22,373 bases of DNA from Thermohalobaculum sp038524325 (GTDB taxonomy: Bacteria > Pseudomonadota > Alphaproteobacteria > Rhodobacterales > Rhodobacteraceae): the NCBI GenBank assembly GCA_038524325.1, contig JBCBIS010000051.1, positions 1-22,373 on the forward strand, read 5' to 3'. Both the position numbers and the translations under genes were made by a program. The notes under the pieces are model-generated. The model did not search any database and was not told where the DNA came from. It saw nothing but the letters and a program-made list of their open reading frames with translations. Positions 1 to 6,796 of the stretch are shown here, in pieces (within the stretch, counting starts at the first letter, position 1; every line of letters starts with the position of its first letter).

Positions 1-608
1 TGGCCGCCCGCACCGCGCAAGAGCTGCAGGATGGGTTCTACGTCAATCTCGGCATCGGCATCCCGACCTTGGTCGCGAATTACATCCCCGAGGGTGTGGA
101 CGTGACCCTGCAATCGGAAAACGGCATGCTGGGCATGGGGCCGTTCCCGACCGAGGATGACATCGATCCCGACCTGATCAATGCAGGCAAGCAGACGATC
201 ACCGAGCTGGACCGCACAAGCTATTTCTCCTCGGCCGACAGTTTCGCGATGATCCGCGGCGGGCATATCAACCTGGCCATCCTCGGCGCGATGGAGGTGG
301 CGGAGAATGGCGACCTCGCCAACTGGATGATCCCGGGCAAGTTGGTCAAAGGAATGGGCGGCGCCATGGACCTGGTTGCGGGCGTCGGCCGGGTCTTGGT
401 GATCATGGACCACACCAACAAGAAGGGCGAGACGAAGCTGCTGAAAGCCTGCACCCTGCCTCTGACCGGTAAGGGGGTCGTCGACCGGATCATCACGAAT
501 TTGGGGGTGTTCGATGTCACGCCCGAGGGCTTGAAGATTGTGGAGATCGCCCCCGATGTGACCGAGGACGAGATCCACTCGAAGACCGAGGCGAAGATCG
601 CCGCCTGA
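1..608 (+). CDS. 3-oxoacid CoA-transferase subunit B (5' end outside window)
   Basis: This is the beta subunit of a two-subunit 3-oxoacid CoA-transferase, which moves CoA from succinyl-CoA (or another acyl-CoA) to acetoacetate or a related 3-oxoacid in the cytoplasm. The reading frame is already open at base 3 (AARTAQELQDGF...), so the true start and probably the alpha-subunit gene lie to the left. The glycine-rich stretch NLGIGIPTLVANY and the SENGMLG motif are seen; the Glu of SENG is the residue that forms the glutamyl-CoA thioester in this family. The end KTEAKIAA is normal for the family and the visible 201 codons are nearly the full ~205-215. ScoB, AtoA and PcaJ/CatJ are close relatives, so the exact 3-oxoacid (acetoacetate or 3-oxoadipate) is not decided from this subunit alone. 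It is convergent with the transglycosylase gene. Confidence 0.93.
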   Translation, partial: AARTAQELQDGFYVNLGIGIPTLVANYIPEGVDVTLQSENGMLGMGPFPTEDDIDPDLINAGKQTITELDRTSYFSSADSFAMIRGGHINLAILGAMEVAENGDLANWMIPGKLVKGMGGAMDLVAGVGRVLVIMDHTNKKGETKLLKACTLPLTGKGVVDRIITNLGVFDVTPEGLKIVEIAPDVTEDEIHSKTEAKIAA

Positions 609-620
609 ACTGCAACGCAG

Positions 621-632
621 GGCAGCGCTGCC
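621..632. repeat. 12-bp perfect palindrome between convergent genes
   Basis: GGCAGCGCTGCC is a perfect self-complementary 12-mer filling most of the 24-bp gap between the CoA-transferase stop and the lytic transglycosylase stop. It could act as a small hairpin at both transcript ends, but there is no T-tract on either side, so calling it a terminator would be a guess. Confidence 0.3.
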
Positions 633-1481
633 TCAGGCGCCCTCGCGGGACCAATTGCACCCCTGTCGGGGGCCGGTAAGCCTGCCGCCACAGAGCCGCT
701 CCGCCCCGGCGATCGCATCGAAGACCTTGGCCACATAGTCCCGGGTCTCGACAAAGGGCGGCACGCCGCCATGCTTGGCGACCGCTCCTTCGCCCGCATT
801 ATATCCAGCCAGGGCCAAGATCGGGTCGTTACGGAACTTCGCCAGAAGGAAGGCGAGATAGGCCGCACCGCCATTGATGTTTTGACCGGGATCGAACGCA
901 TCGGTCACACCGAACCGGGCCGCGGTCGCCGGGATCAGCTGCATCAGGCCCTGCGCGCCCTTCGGACTCTTCGCTTTCTCGTTGCCGAGTGATTCGGTCA
1001 CAACGACTGCGAGCAGCAGGATTTCGGAAACTCCATGCTTCTTGGCCGCCCAACCGATCTGCCCGCGCCATTTTTGCGAGATCTGCAGAATCCGTTGCTC
1101 TGGCCATATGCGCTGGCCCGCGGCATGGCGGCTCTGCAGGGTTTGCAGCGCGTCGGCCCATCGGCCGGCATCGGCCGGGCCCTTTGGGTCATGCGCGCGC
1201 CAGAACCATTTATGCTGTGCCTTCCGCGAGCCGCGGGTCTTCGATTTCGGCTTGGGCGCGGCCTTCTTCTCGTTCGGAGCGAAGATTCGCTTGCGCGCGC
1301 CTTTCTTCGGCGGCTTCGACAAATTCATTGCCGAGCGGTCGCCGACCCGCACTCCATTCTTCAGGACAGTGGCTGATGCAGGCGAATCACCTAATCCAAC
1401 GGCCGCGCCGACGAATATAGAAATCACTAAGCATAAATGGCCGCCACATTGTCGCCATATTCCCCCTCGACCTCTCCACAC
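633..1481 (-). CDS. Lytic transglycosylase, SLT family (secreted)
   Basis: This is a periplasmic or cell-wall lytic transglycosylase that cleaves peptidoglycan to 1,6-anhydro-muropeptides. The C-terminal half carries the SLT signature in order: VVTESLGN with the catalytic Glu (residue 163 from this start), KGAQGLMQLIPATAARFGV, NINGGAAYLAFLL and LAGYNAGEGAV. A hydrophobic signal-like segment (CLVISIFVGAAVGLG, then an SPASA cleavage site) is followed by a Lys/Arg/Pro-rich linker of about 70 residues. I chose the GTG at 1481 because GGAGG (1491-1495 on this strand) sits 9 nt before it. An in-frame ATG at 1523 has no visible ribosome site and would give 296 residues with an unusually long basic N-region. 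The gene runs divergently from the pilin gene, so it may open the wall for the Tad pilus; that role is inferred from position only. Confidence 0.88.
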   Translation of the reverse strand: MWRGRGGIWRQCGGHLCLVISIFVGAAVGLGDSPASATVLKNGVRVGDRSAMNLSKPPKKGARKRIFAPNEKKAAPKPKSKTRGSRKAQHKWFWRAHDPKGPADAGRWADALQTLQSRHAAGQRIWPEQRILQISQKWRGQIGWAAKKHGVSEILLLAVVVTESLGNEKAKSPKGAQGLMQLIPATAARFGVTDAFDPGQNINGGAAYLAFLLAKFRNDPILALAGYNAGEGAVAKHGGVPPFVETRDYVAKVFDAIAGAERLCGGRLTGPRQGCNWSREGA

Positions 1482-1570
1482 TTGCCAGTTCCTCCGCCAA
1501 GATTTGACCGCATTCGACTTCATTCAGCAAAATGTTAAGCGAATATACGACGTTTCTTGCAAACATTCTT

Positions 1571-1598
1571 TTGTGCGTCGTTCTTTTGGTGGTATCAC
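1571..1598 (+). promoter_or_regulatory. Possible sigma-70-like promoter for the pilin gene
   Basis: The 236-bp divergent gap before the pilin gene is AT-richer than its surroundings. TTGTGC (1571-1576) and TATCAC (1593-1598) are separated by 16 nt, a weak -35/-10 match. A short inverted repeat, CCATA (1670-1674) / TATGG (1683-1687), lies further down the leader. No CtrA full site was seen. This is only a suggestion. Confidence 0.2.
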
Positions 1599-1717
1599 TT
1601 GTGCCGTGCCGGGGTGGTGCTGAGCAAGCCCGTTTTCGGCTCGTGTCATGGGGTTCGACGCGTAAGGTGCCATATCGTTTGGTATGGTTGAATGTTTTGA
1701 ACGTCTGGAGGGTTCAA

Positions 1718-1933
1718 ATGACTGCTATCAATAAGTTCATCCGCGACGAGGCGGGTGCTGTCACCATCGACTGGGTTGCGCTGACCGCTGGCATCCTGCT
1801 GCTGGGCATCGCTCTGATCTACGGCATCTTCAACGAAGGCGTCGATCCGCTCGCCAACCGTATCGGCACTGCGCTGAGCACGGCTGCGATCAACGTTGAC
1901 GTGGGCACACCGCCGTCGCTCAACCCGAACTGA
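1718..1933 (+). CDS. flp: Flp/Fap-type (type IVb) pilin
   Basis: This 71-residue protein has the layout of a type IVb prepilin: a short charged leader ending in Gly (DEAG), then a hydrophobic helix (VALTAGILLLGIALIYGIF) and a short tail rich in Asn and Pro. Cleavage after Gly13 by the prepilin peptidase encoded at the end of the locus would leave a 58-residue subunit. Classical Flp pilins have Glu-Tyr at mature positions 5-6; here Asp18-Trp19 (AVTIDW) stands in their place, a variant I associate with Rhodobacterales. The ATG is preceded by GGAGG (1706-1710) at a good distance. The frame stays open upstream to 1532, but that extension has no ribosome site and would bury the leader peptide. A strong terminator follows, as expected for an abundantly made pilus subunit. 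Confidence 0.87.
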   Translation: MTAINKFIRDEAGAVTIDWVALTAGILLLGIALIYGIFNEGVDPLANRIGTALSTAAINVDVGTPPSLNPN

Positions 1934-1957
1934 TCGATCACATGATCGTCTGACATG

Positions 1958-1990
1958 GGGGCGCCCGCGCTTGCGGGTGCCCCTTTCTTT
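1958..1990 (+). terminator. Rho-independent terminator after the pilin gene
   Basis: An 11-bp stem with one G:U pair is formed by 1958-1968 (GGGGCGCCCGC) and 1973-1983 (GCGGGTGCCCC) around a GCTT loop, followed directly by TTTCTTT. It ends only 16 nt before the cpaB start. It probably sets a high pilin-to-assembly-protein ratio by stopping most but not all transcripts. Confidence 0.8.
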
Positions 1991-2006
1991 AAGCTATACG
2001 CAGCGC

Positions 2007-2822
2007 ATGAGAACGATTGCTGTCTTCGTCCTGATTATAGGCATCGCGCTGGCCGGTGGTGGCGCGTATTATGTCTCCCGTTATATCTCCGAGATCGAGG
2101 CTCTCGCCACGCGTCCGGTGAAATCGGTTGAGACGATGAAGATCCTCGTGGCGCGGGAGAACATTCCCTATGGCCATGTCATCGAGGGAAGCGAAGTCAC
2201 CTGGGCAGAGTTTCCTGTCTCCTCGGTTCCATCGGGCGCCTATAACGACGTGAACGCCTTCTTTGGAAACCAGAAAGGCGTCTTTCGCACAGCGATCCAG
2301 GCGATGACGCAGGGCGAGCCGATCCTCGGAACTAAGGTCACACGGCTCGGGGAACGTCCAAGTTTGGCCTACAACCTATCGCCGGGGATGCGGGCCTTCT
2401 CATTCCCGATCTCGGCCACCAGCGGCGTGGCTGGCTTTGTTCAGGCTGGGAACAAGGTGGACATTCTTCTGACCCGGCTCAGCGGCGACTCGATGCGGAC
2501 CGAAGTCTTGTTGCAGGACGTCCTTGTCATCGCCGTCGATCAACGCACCGAGGCCGAGACACGGCGCGCTCTGGTCGGCCGGACCGCAACAGTCGAGGTA
2601 ACGCCGATTGACACTCAGAAACTGACAATCGCACAGACCGAGGGGAAACTCTCGATGACCTTGCGCGGGACGAACGAGCCGGTCACCCCCGCCGAGGAAC
2701 TTATCCCGCTGGACGCAGACGAGTTGTTCGAGCGTGAGAAGGAAGAGGCCGCACCCGAGGTGAAACGGAACACAGTCCGCCTCCGCCGCGGCGGCGAAAC
2801 CAAAGAAGTCGAGATCGACTGA
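2007..2822 (+). CDS. cpaB: Flp pilus assembly protein CpaB/RcpC
   Basis: This protein of 271 residues is the periplasmic, inner-membrane-anchored CpaB/RcpC component that works with the CpaC secretin in Tad pilus assembly. Residues 3-25 form one membrane segment or uncleaved signal (IAVFVLIIGIALAGGGAYYV). A SAF-like domain follows (ILVARENIPYGHVIEGSEV, residues about 48-66), then the RcpC domain with FSFPISATSGVAGFVQAGNKVDILL and the conserved VLLQDVLVIAVDQ. The tail is highly charged (EREKEEAAPEVKRN). The ATG at 2007 gives the correct N-terminal helix; the frame is open upstream to 1896 but that part would run antiparallel through the terminator. No strong ribosome site is visible. The next gene is the secretin, 173 bp away. 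Confidence 0.92.
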   Translation: MRTIAVFVLIIGIALAGGGAYYVSRYISEIEALATRPVKSVETMKILVARENIPYGHVIEGSEVTWAEFPVSSVPSGAYNDVNAFFGNQKGVFRTAIQAMTQGEPILGTKVTRLGERPSLAYNLSPGMRAFSFPISATSGVAGFVQAGNKVDILLTRLSGDSMRTEVLLQDVLVIAVDQRTEAETRRALVGRTATVEVTPIDTQKLTIAQTEGKLSMTLRGTNEPVTPAEELIPLDADELFEREKEEAAPEVKRNTVRLRRGGETKEVEID

Positions 2823-2889
2823 ACCCGGCGCGCGACTCGTGGCCAATCCCGACGCCACCGAAGTTACTCTAACTTTCTCGCATAAAGTG

Positions 2890-2919
2890 TTGATCTTCAC
2901 CCCGTTTTGCGCTTTAGAT
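2890..2919 (+). promoter_or_regulatory. Possible promoter before cpaC
   Basis: The 173-bp gap between cpaB and cpaC is unusually long for this locus. It contains TTGATC (2890-2895) and TTAGAT (2914-2919) spaced by 18 nt, a moderate -35/-10 match in an AT-richer patch. This would give the secretin gene its own transcript. No other support. Confidence 0.25.
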
Positions 2920-2995
2920 GGCGCGAGGTGTATCAGTAGGTGTGCAGACTTACAATTTTCGCCCTGACGGGGGAGCGGGAAGGAAGCGGGTCAGA

Positions 2996-4429
2996 ATGAA
3001 ACTCAAAGCACTTATGTTCACCGCGTTGGCGGTGCTCGTTGCGGGGAACATCCCGCCGCAAACCGCCGAGGCGCAAGGCGTCCTGCGCGTTGCGCGCGGC
3101 TTTACCTCGAACGAGATCACGGTCTTGCAGAACCGTGCCGTGGTGATCGACAGCGCGCAAGCATTTGTCGAGGTATCGGTGGCGCAGCCGGAAATCGCCG
3201 ATGTCTCTCCTCTCTCGGATCGCTCGGTCTATATCTTTGGCCGAAACCGGGGCGCGACCACGCTGACCCTGCTCGGCGAGAATGGGCGGCTGATCACGAA
3301 TGTGACGATCCGGGTCGAACCGGACCTGGCCGAATTGAAACAGCGGCTCAGCACGCTCCTCCCGAAGGAGCCGATCGAGGTGCGCACAGCGGGCGATGGG
3401 ATCGTCCTTTCTGGCGTTCTTTCGGGCAAGGCAAAAATCGACCGGGCGATGAGCCTCGCGCGGGCCTATGCCGGCAACCGCGTCACCAACATGATGAGCG
3501 TCGGCGGCACGCAGCAGGTCAACCTGAAAGTCCGCATCGCGGAAATCGACCGGGGCGCTGCGAAAGAGATCACCGTCAGCACAGGGCTGTTCCGCAGTGA
3601 TGGTCGCGTGCGGCCCTTCACGCAGACGGGGCCCAACGTCAACAACCTGCTGGATGACCCAAACCCGTCGCAAATCACGGGCGACGCTTTGCAGTTCGAG
3701 AATGTCCTGGGCGCAACGTTCGGGCAGTTCGGCGCGTTGTTCCAAATCGCGGACACCTTCGCCTTTGACCTGCAGCTTGACCTGCTCGAGACGAAAGGAT
3801 TTGCGCGGAACCTGGCCGAGCCCAACATTGTCGCACTCTCGGGCGAGGAGGCAAACCTTCTGGTTGGCGGTGAGGTGCCCGTGCCGGTCATCGAGCCCGA
3901 TACCAACCTGATCGTGATCGAGTTCCGCCCAATCGGTGTGAACATGAACTTTATCCCGACGGTGTTGGACGACGATCTGATCAATATCGAACTCTCCGCC
4001 GAGGTTTCGGCCGTCGATCCGAACACCTCGACCCAGGTCGCCGGGATCACGGTCTTCGGTTTCGACGTCAACCGCGCAACGACGACGGTCGAGCTTAAAG
4101 ACGGTCAGAGCTTCGCGATTGCAGGGCTCTACCAGGACACGTTCTCGGATGCGATCAATCAGGTGCCCTTCCTCGGCGATGTCCCGGTCCTGGGGTCGCT
4201 GTTCCGGTCGACCAACTTCCAGAAAGGCGACACGGAACTGGTGATCATCATCACCGCGAACCTCGTTGTTCCGGTGGATGACATCAATGAACTGAGCCTA
4301 CCGACCGACCGGGTGCAGATCCCGAACGAGGCCAATCTGTTCCTGTTCGGCCAGACCGAGGCGGCAGGTGCTGCGGCCCGGGTCTCCGGCCAGGACTTCG
4401 ACGGCGACTACGGCTATGTGGTGGAGTGA
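2996..4429 (+). CDS. cpaC: Tad pilus secretin CpaC/RcpA
   Basis: This is the outer-membrane secretin through which the Flp pilus passes. From the ATG at 2996 the 477-residue product starts with a clear signal peptide (KALMFTALAVLVAG, cleavage near AEA-QG, residue 27). An N-terminal pilus/secretin domain (RAVVIDSAQAFVEVSVAQPEIADV and VYIFGRNRGATTLTL) follows, then a BON-like segment (residues about 111-170, IEVRTAGDGIVLSGVLSGKAKI). The secretin domain runs from about 280 to 440 and ends in VPFLGDVPVLGSLFRSTNF followed by TELVIIITANLV, the family signature. AGGAAG (2981-2986) is a good ribosome site for this start; an earlier in-frame ATG at 2918 would put 26 polar residues before the signal peptide. 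The OmpA-type lipoprotein gene follows after 4 bp. Confidence 0.95.
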   Translation: MKLKALMFTALAVLVAGNIPPQTAEAQGVLRVARGFTSNEITVLQNRAVVIDSAQAFVEVSVAQPEIADVSPLSDRSVYIFGRNRGATTLTLLGENGRLITNVTIRVEPDLAELKQRLSTLLPKEPIEVRTAGDGIVLSGVLSGKAKIDRAMSLARAYAGNRVTNMMSVGGTQQVNLKVRIAEIDRGAAKEITVSTGLFRSDGRVRPFTQTGPNVNNLLDDPNPSQITGDALQFENVLGATFGQFGALFQIADTFAFDLQLDLLETKGFARNLAEPNIVALSGEEANLLVGGEVPVPVIEPDTNLIVIEFRPIGVNMNFIPTVLDDDLINIELSAEVSAVDPNTSTQVAGITVFGFDVNRATTTVELKDGQSFAIAGLYQDTFSDAINQVPFLGDVPVLGSLFRSTNFQKGDTELVIIITANLVVPVDDINELSLPTDRVQIPNEANLFLFGQTEAAGAAARVSGQDFDGDYGYVVE

Positions 4430-4433
4430 GCTG

Positions 4434-5063
4434 ATGCTGACCAAGAAAACAACTTCGCTGCTGGCCCTCTCCGCGCTTGTTGCCGGATGCGGCACTGCCG
4501 GGCACGATCAGCAGATCAGCCGCTATGGCGGCGCGCAGGAGGAAAACCGGTTCACGCAGATCGCCTATAAAGATCCGTCGGACCGGCTGCGCAACCTCGC
4601 GATCGATTTCGCCGCCGAGACGACCGACACGGTCACCTTCGCCTTTGACCGCGCAGGGCTGGACAGCACCGCGCGGGCGGCGCTGAAGACCCAGGCGACC
4701 TGGCTGAAGGAGCATCCGGATGTGCGGATGACCATCATCGGCCACACCGATCTGGTCGGCAGCGAACGGTATAACGACCGGTTGGGCCTACGCCGCGCCC
4801 GTGCGGCTCTGAACTATCTGGTGCGGCTCGGTATCCGCCGTTCGCGGCTCGATGCCATCGCCTCGCGCGGAGAGAGCGAGCCTGTCGTGGCCACCGAGCA
4901 GCGGGAGCGCCGAAACCGCCGCGCCGTCACCACCGTCGCTGGCTTCGAGCGGAACTTTGTCGGGACCGGGCTGGACGGAGAGGTCGCGCAACGCCTCTAT
5001 AATGACTACCAGACCGGCGACATCAACGTCACTACGGCCGACTCGACGGACACCGACGGCTGA
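4434..5063 (+). CDS. OmpA-family lipoprotein of the Tad locus
   Basis: This lipoprotein of 209 residues has a signal peptide with lipobox LVAGC (Cys19) and a C-terminal OmpA/MotB-like peptidoglycan-binding domain. The domain shows VTFAFDRAGLD at about 67-77, the GHTD element with Asp106, and LGLRRARA with Arg121; Asp and Arg are the pair that holds diaminopimelate in this family. It therefore probably ties the secretin complex to peptidoglycan. The gene sits 4 bp after cpaC, where many Tad loci carry the lipoprotein CpaD/RcpB, and I see no separate cpaD here; whether it replaces CpaD functionally is inference. The ATG at 4434 is preceded by GGAG within the end of cpaC. A likely terminator follows, making this the last gene of its transcript. 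Confidence 0.88.
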   Translation: MLTKKTTSLLALSALVAGCGTAGHDQQISRYGGAQEENRFTQIAYKDPSDRLRNLAIDFAAETTDTVTFAFDRAGLDSTARAALKTQATWLKEHPDVRMTIIGHTDLVGSERYNDRLGLRRARAALNYLVRLGIRRSRLDAIASRGESEPVVATEQRERRNRRAVTTVAGFERNFVGTGLDGEVAQRLYNDYQTGDINVTTADSTDTDG

Positions 5064-5070
5064 CACCACC

Positions 5071-5110
5071 TGTGCCCGTCTCCGGCGGGCGCAGACACTC
5101 TCTCTTTTTT
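5071..5110 (+). terminator. Probable Rho-independent terminator after the ompA-like gene
   Basis: TGTGCCCG (5071-5078) pairs with CGGGCGCA (5086-5093), one G:U, with a 7-nt loop. After five bases comes a pyrimidine tract ending in six T (5105-5110). The T-run is not directly on the stem, so efficiency is uncertain. Its place directly after the stop codon and before a long gap supports the call. Confidence 0.45.
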
Positions 5111-5128
5111 GCAGATGTTTTGTGGAAG

Positions 5129-5161
5129 CAGGATCAATTCATCCTGAATACAGATATCTGT
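5129..5161. repeat. Two adjacent AT-rich inverted repeats
   Basis: CAGGAT (5129-5134) and ATCCTG (5141-5146) form an inverted repeat around CAATTC. Three bases later lies the perfect 12-mer palindrome ACAGATATCTGT (5150-5161). Such dyads in an AT-rich patch just upstream of a transcription unit are typical of operator sites, but no known regulator consensus was recognised. Confidence 0.4.
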
Positions 5162-5259
5162 GATTTCTTTCATGGAATGTGCCGAAGAATGAGAGCGAGA
5201 CTTGGACACAGCGTGACACATCGACCGATTCCCACGCGCCATGCGCGCACCCGGCTGAC

Positions 5260-5327
5260 CCGGGCAGATCTGCAAGGCCGAAACTGCCCCGGCAGCCGCG
5301 CCTTCGCCGGGGCGCCGACCTGCCCGG
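5260..5327 (+). promoter_or_regulatory. Nested GC-rich hairpin in the cpaE leader (possible structured RNA)
   Basis: An outer helix CCGGGCAG (5260-5267) / CTGCCCGG (5320-5327) encloses an inner helix GCCCCGGC (5286-5293) / GCCGGGGC (5306-5313) with a 12-nt loop. Both are perfect 8-bp pairings. The element lies about 195 nt before cpaE. It may be a leader structure or part of a small RNA; no known riboswitch class was recognised and no T-tract follows. Confidence 0.35.
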
Positions 5328-5408
5328 ATCGCCGCAATCCTGCCTCCGCCGTTCATGGGATCACCCAATTTTTGCCAAAACAAACCAGATTGGGACTGAT
5401 ACTATGGC

Positions 5409-5516
5409 ATGAACACGAACGCCCATGCGAAGAGACGGGTCGCGCCGTGGCCAATCTCGATTTGGCCGGCCAACCGGTCGCCCGGCGCGTTCGAGCAGAC
5501 TGATACAGGCGGATAG
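5409..5516 (+). CDS. Possible 35-residue small protein before cpaE
   Basis: An ATG at 5409 opens 35 codons (begins MNTNAHAKRRVAPW, includes WPANRSPGAFEQ) and stops 6 bp before the cpaE ATG. The short spacing would allow translational coupling to cpaE, whose own ribosome site is weak. The peptide has no membrane segment or recognised motif, and its own ribosome site is not evident. I do not recognise it; it may be a chance frame. Confidence 0.22.
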   Translation: MNTNAHAKRRVAPWPISIWPANRSPGAFEQTDTGG

Positions 5517-5522
5517 CTTTCG

Positions 5523-6758
5523 ATGGCCCTATCGTTCAGGAGAGACAAGGAAGACGCGCCGCCCGAGGCGCTTGTCTTTGCCGATGGCTTCGCTGAAATC
5601 GATGCCCTGGCCGATGATCTGGATTTGGAATTCGGCCCTGATGAGTGGATTGCGGTCTCCTCCTCGGAAGCGGAAGAGGCCTTTTTCGAGGCGACGCCGG
5701 ACAAATCCCTTGCCGTCGTCACCCTTGGTTCCGATGAGCAGGAAGCGGTCGAGCAAGCGCTGGAACTGGTTCGAAAGGCGCATGAATCGCGGCTTCTGGT
5801 GCTGCTCGTCTGCGGTGATATTTCGTCGCGCACCATGCACCGGCTGCTGCGCGATGGTGTCACCGAGTTTGCACCCTATCCCGAGCCGCGCGGCGCCCTG
5901 TCGGAATCGATCAACCGTCTCCGGCTGATGCGGTCGGACGCGCAGAGCAAGAAGGGGCGATCCGCGGTCGCCATCCGCGACGGTCAGGTCATCACTGTCT
6001 ATGGTGTCGCCGGCGGCGTGGGTGCCAGCACCTACGCGGTCAATCTGAGCTGGGAACTGGCCAATATGGTCCGACGCGAGGGCAAGAAGGTTGTTCTCTT
6101 GGATTTCAATTTCCAATACGGATCGGTCGCGACCTTTCTGGATGTGCCCCGGCGCGAAGCGGTCTATGAGCTGGTGTCCGAGGCCGCCAATCTCGACCAG
6201 ACTGGTCTCACCCAGGCTCTGTCGACCTATCAGGAGCGGTTGAGCGTCCTGACAGCGCCGCGCGACGCCCTGCCGCTGGACATCGTGTCGCCGAACGATG
6301 TCGAGGCGATTATTGGACATTCCCGCGACATGTTCGACTATGTGTTAATCGACATGCCGCAATCGCTGATGAGCTGGTCCGAGCAGGTCTATACTTCGGC
6401 CGACGAGTTTCACGCGCTGATGGAAATCGACATGCGCTCGGCTCAGAATATGTTCCGGTTCATCCGTACGTTGAAATCCGAAGATATGGGTCTCGACAAG
6501 CTTGTGTTTCTGCTTAACCGCTCGCCCGGATTGACGGATCTGAGCGGAAAAGCACGGGTCAAACGGGTTGCAGAGTCGCTCGGACTCGACTTCTCGTTTC
6601 TCCTGCCCGATGGTGGTCGGCAGGTGATCAATGCGTGTGACCAGGGGATCCCTCTGGCGGAAGCGGCCAAATCGAATCCGCTCCGCAGAGAGATCGTGAA
6701 GATTGCCGAGCGGATCGTTGCGCGGGAGAAGGCCGAGACGGCAACCGGGGCGGGTTGA
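5523..6758 (+). CDS. cpaE: CpaE/TadZ-like pilus localisation ATPase
   Basis: This 411-residue protein is the CpaE/TadZ component, a MinD/ParA-like protein that places the Tad machine in the cell. The N-terminal ~130 residues resemble an atypical receiver domain (EWIAVSSSEAEEAFFE, LLVLLVCGDISSRTMHRLL, DGVTEFAPYP). The P-loop domain starts near 156. Its Walker A region reads GVAGGVGAST (161-170), in which both lysines of the usual KGGVGKT are replaced by Ala; the later MinD-type VLLDFNFQYGSV (Asp194) and YVLIDMPQ are kept. Degenerate P-loops are known in TadZ proteins, so this is probably a weak or altered ATPase rather than a broken gene. It heads the second transcript of the locus; cpaF follows after 38 bp. 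Confidence 0.92.
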   Translation: MALSFRRDKEDAPPEALVFADGFAEIDALADDLDLEFGPDEWIAVSSSEAEEAFFEATPDKSLAVVTLGSDEQEAVEQALELVRKAHESRLLVLLVCGDISSRTMHRLLRDGVTEFAPYPEPRGALSESINRLRLMRSDAQSKKGRSAVAIRDGQVITVYGVAGGVGASTYAVNLSWELANMVRREGKKVVLLDFNFQYGSVATFLDVPRREAVYELVSEAANLDQTGLTQALSTYQERLSVLTAPRDALPLDIVSPNDVEAIIGHSRDMFDYVLIDMPQSLMSWSEQVYTSADEFHALMEIDMRSAQNMFRFIRTLKSEDMGLDKLVFLLNRSPGLTDLSGKARVKRVAESLGLDFSFLLPDGGRQVINACDQGIPLAEAAKSNPLRREIVKIAERIVAREKAETATGAG

Positions 6759-6796
6759 CCGTCCTTCGTGGTGGGTGACGGAAAGGGAGACGCAGG

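Larger units (their letters stand above)
5064..5522. other. 459-bp intergenic region before cpaE
   Basis: This is the only gene-free stretch over 300 bases. In order it holds the probable terminator, an AT-rich patch with two neighbouring dyads, a GC-rich nested hairpin (5260-5327), an AT-rich stretch around 5368-5405 (CCAATTTTTGCCAAAACAAA) that may hold the cpaE promoter, and a possible 35-codon frame ending 6 bp before cpaE. Open frames that cross it differ from the locus genes in composition and have no ribosome site. Confidence 0.6.

Noticed and set aside
1436..1467. Good ribosome-site-like GAGGGGG before an ATG on the minus strand, in a different frame from the lytic transglycosylase
   Set aside because: The frame closes after about 20 codons and does not lead into the SLT domain; no sign that a frameshift joins them.
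1532..1717. N-terminal extension of the pilin frame that looks like a membrane segment
   Set aside because: No ribosome site at 1532, while GGAGG precedes the ATG at 1718; the extension would block prepilin processing.
2933..3745. 270-codon open frame antisense to cpaC
   Set aside because: Arg/Asp-rich shadow of the secretin gene without any domain signature.
5179..5412. 77-codon open frame in the gap before cpaE
   Set aside because: Pro/Arg/Ser-rich, no ribosome site, runs through the nested hairpin; looks non-coding.
5425..5928. 167-codon plus-strand frame overlapping the start of cpaE
   Set aside because: Basic, Arg/Ser/Pro-rich shadow in another frame of cpaE.
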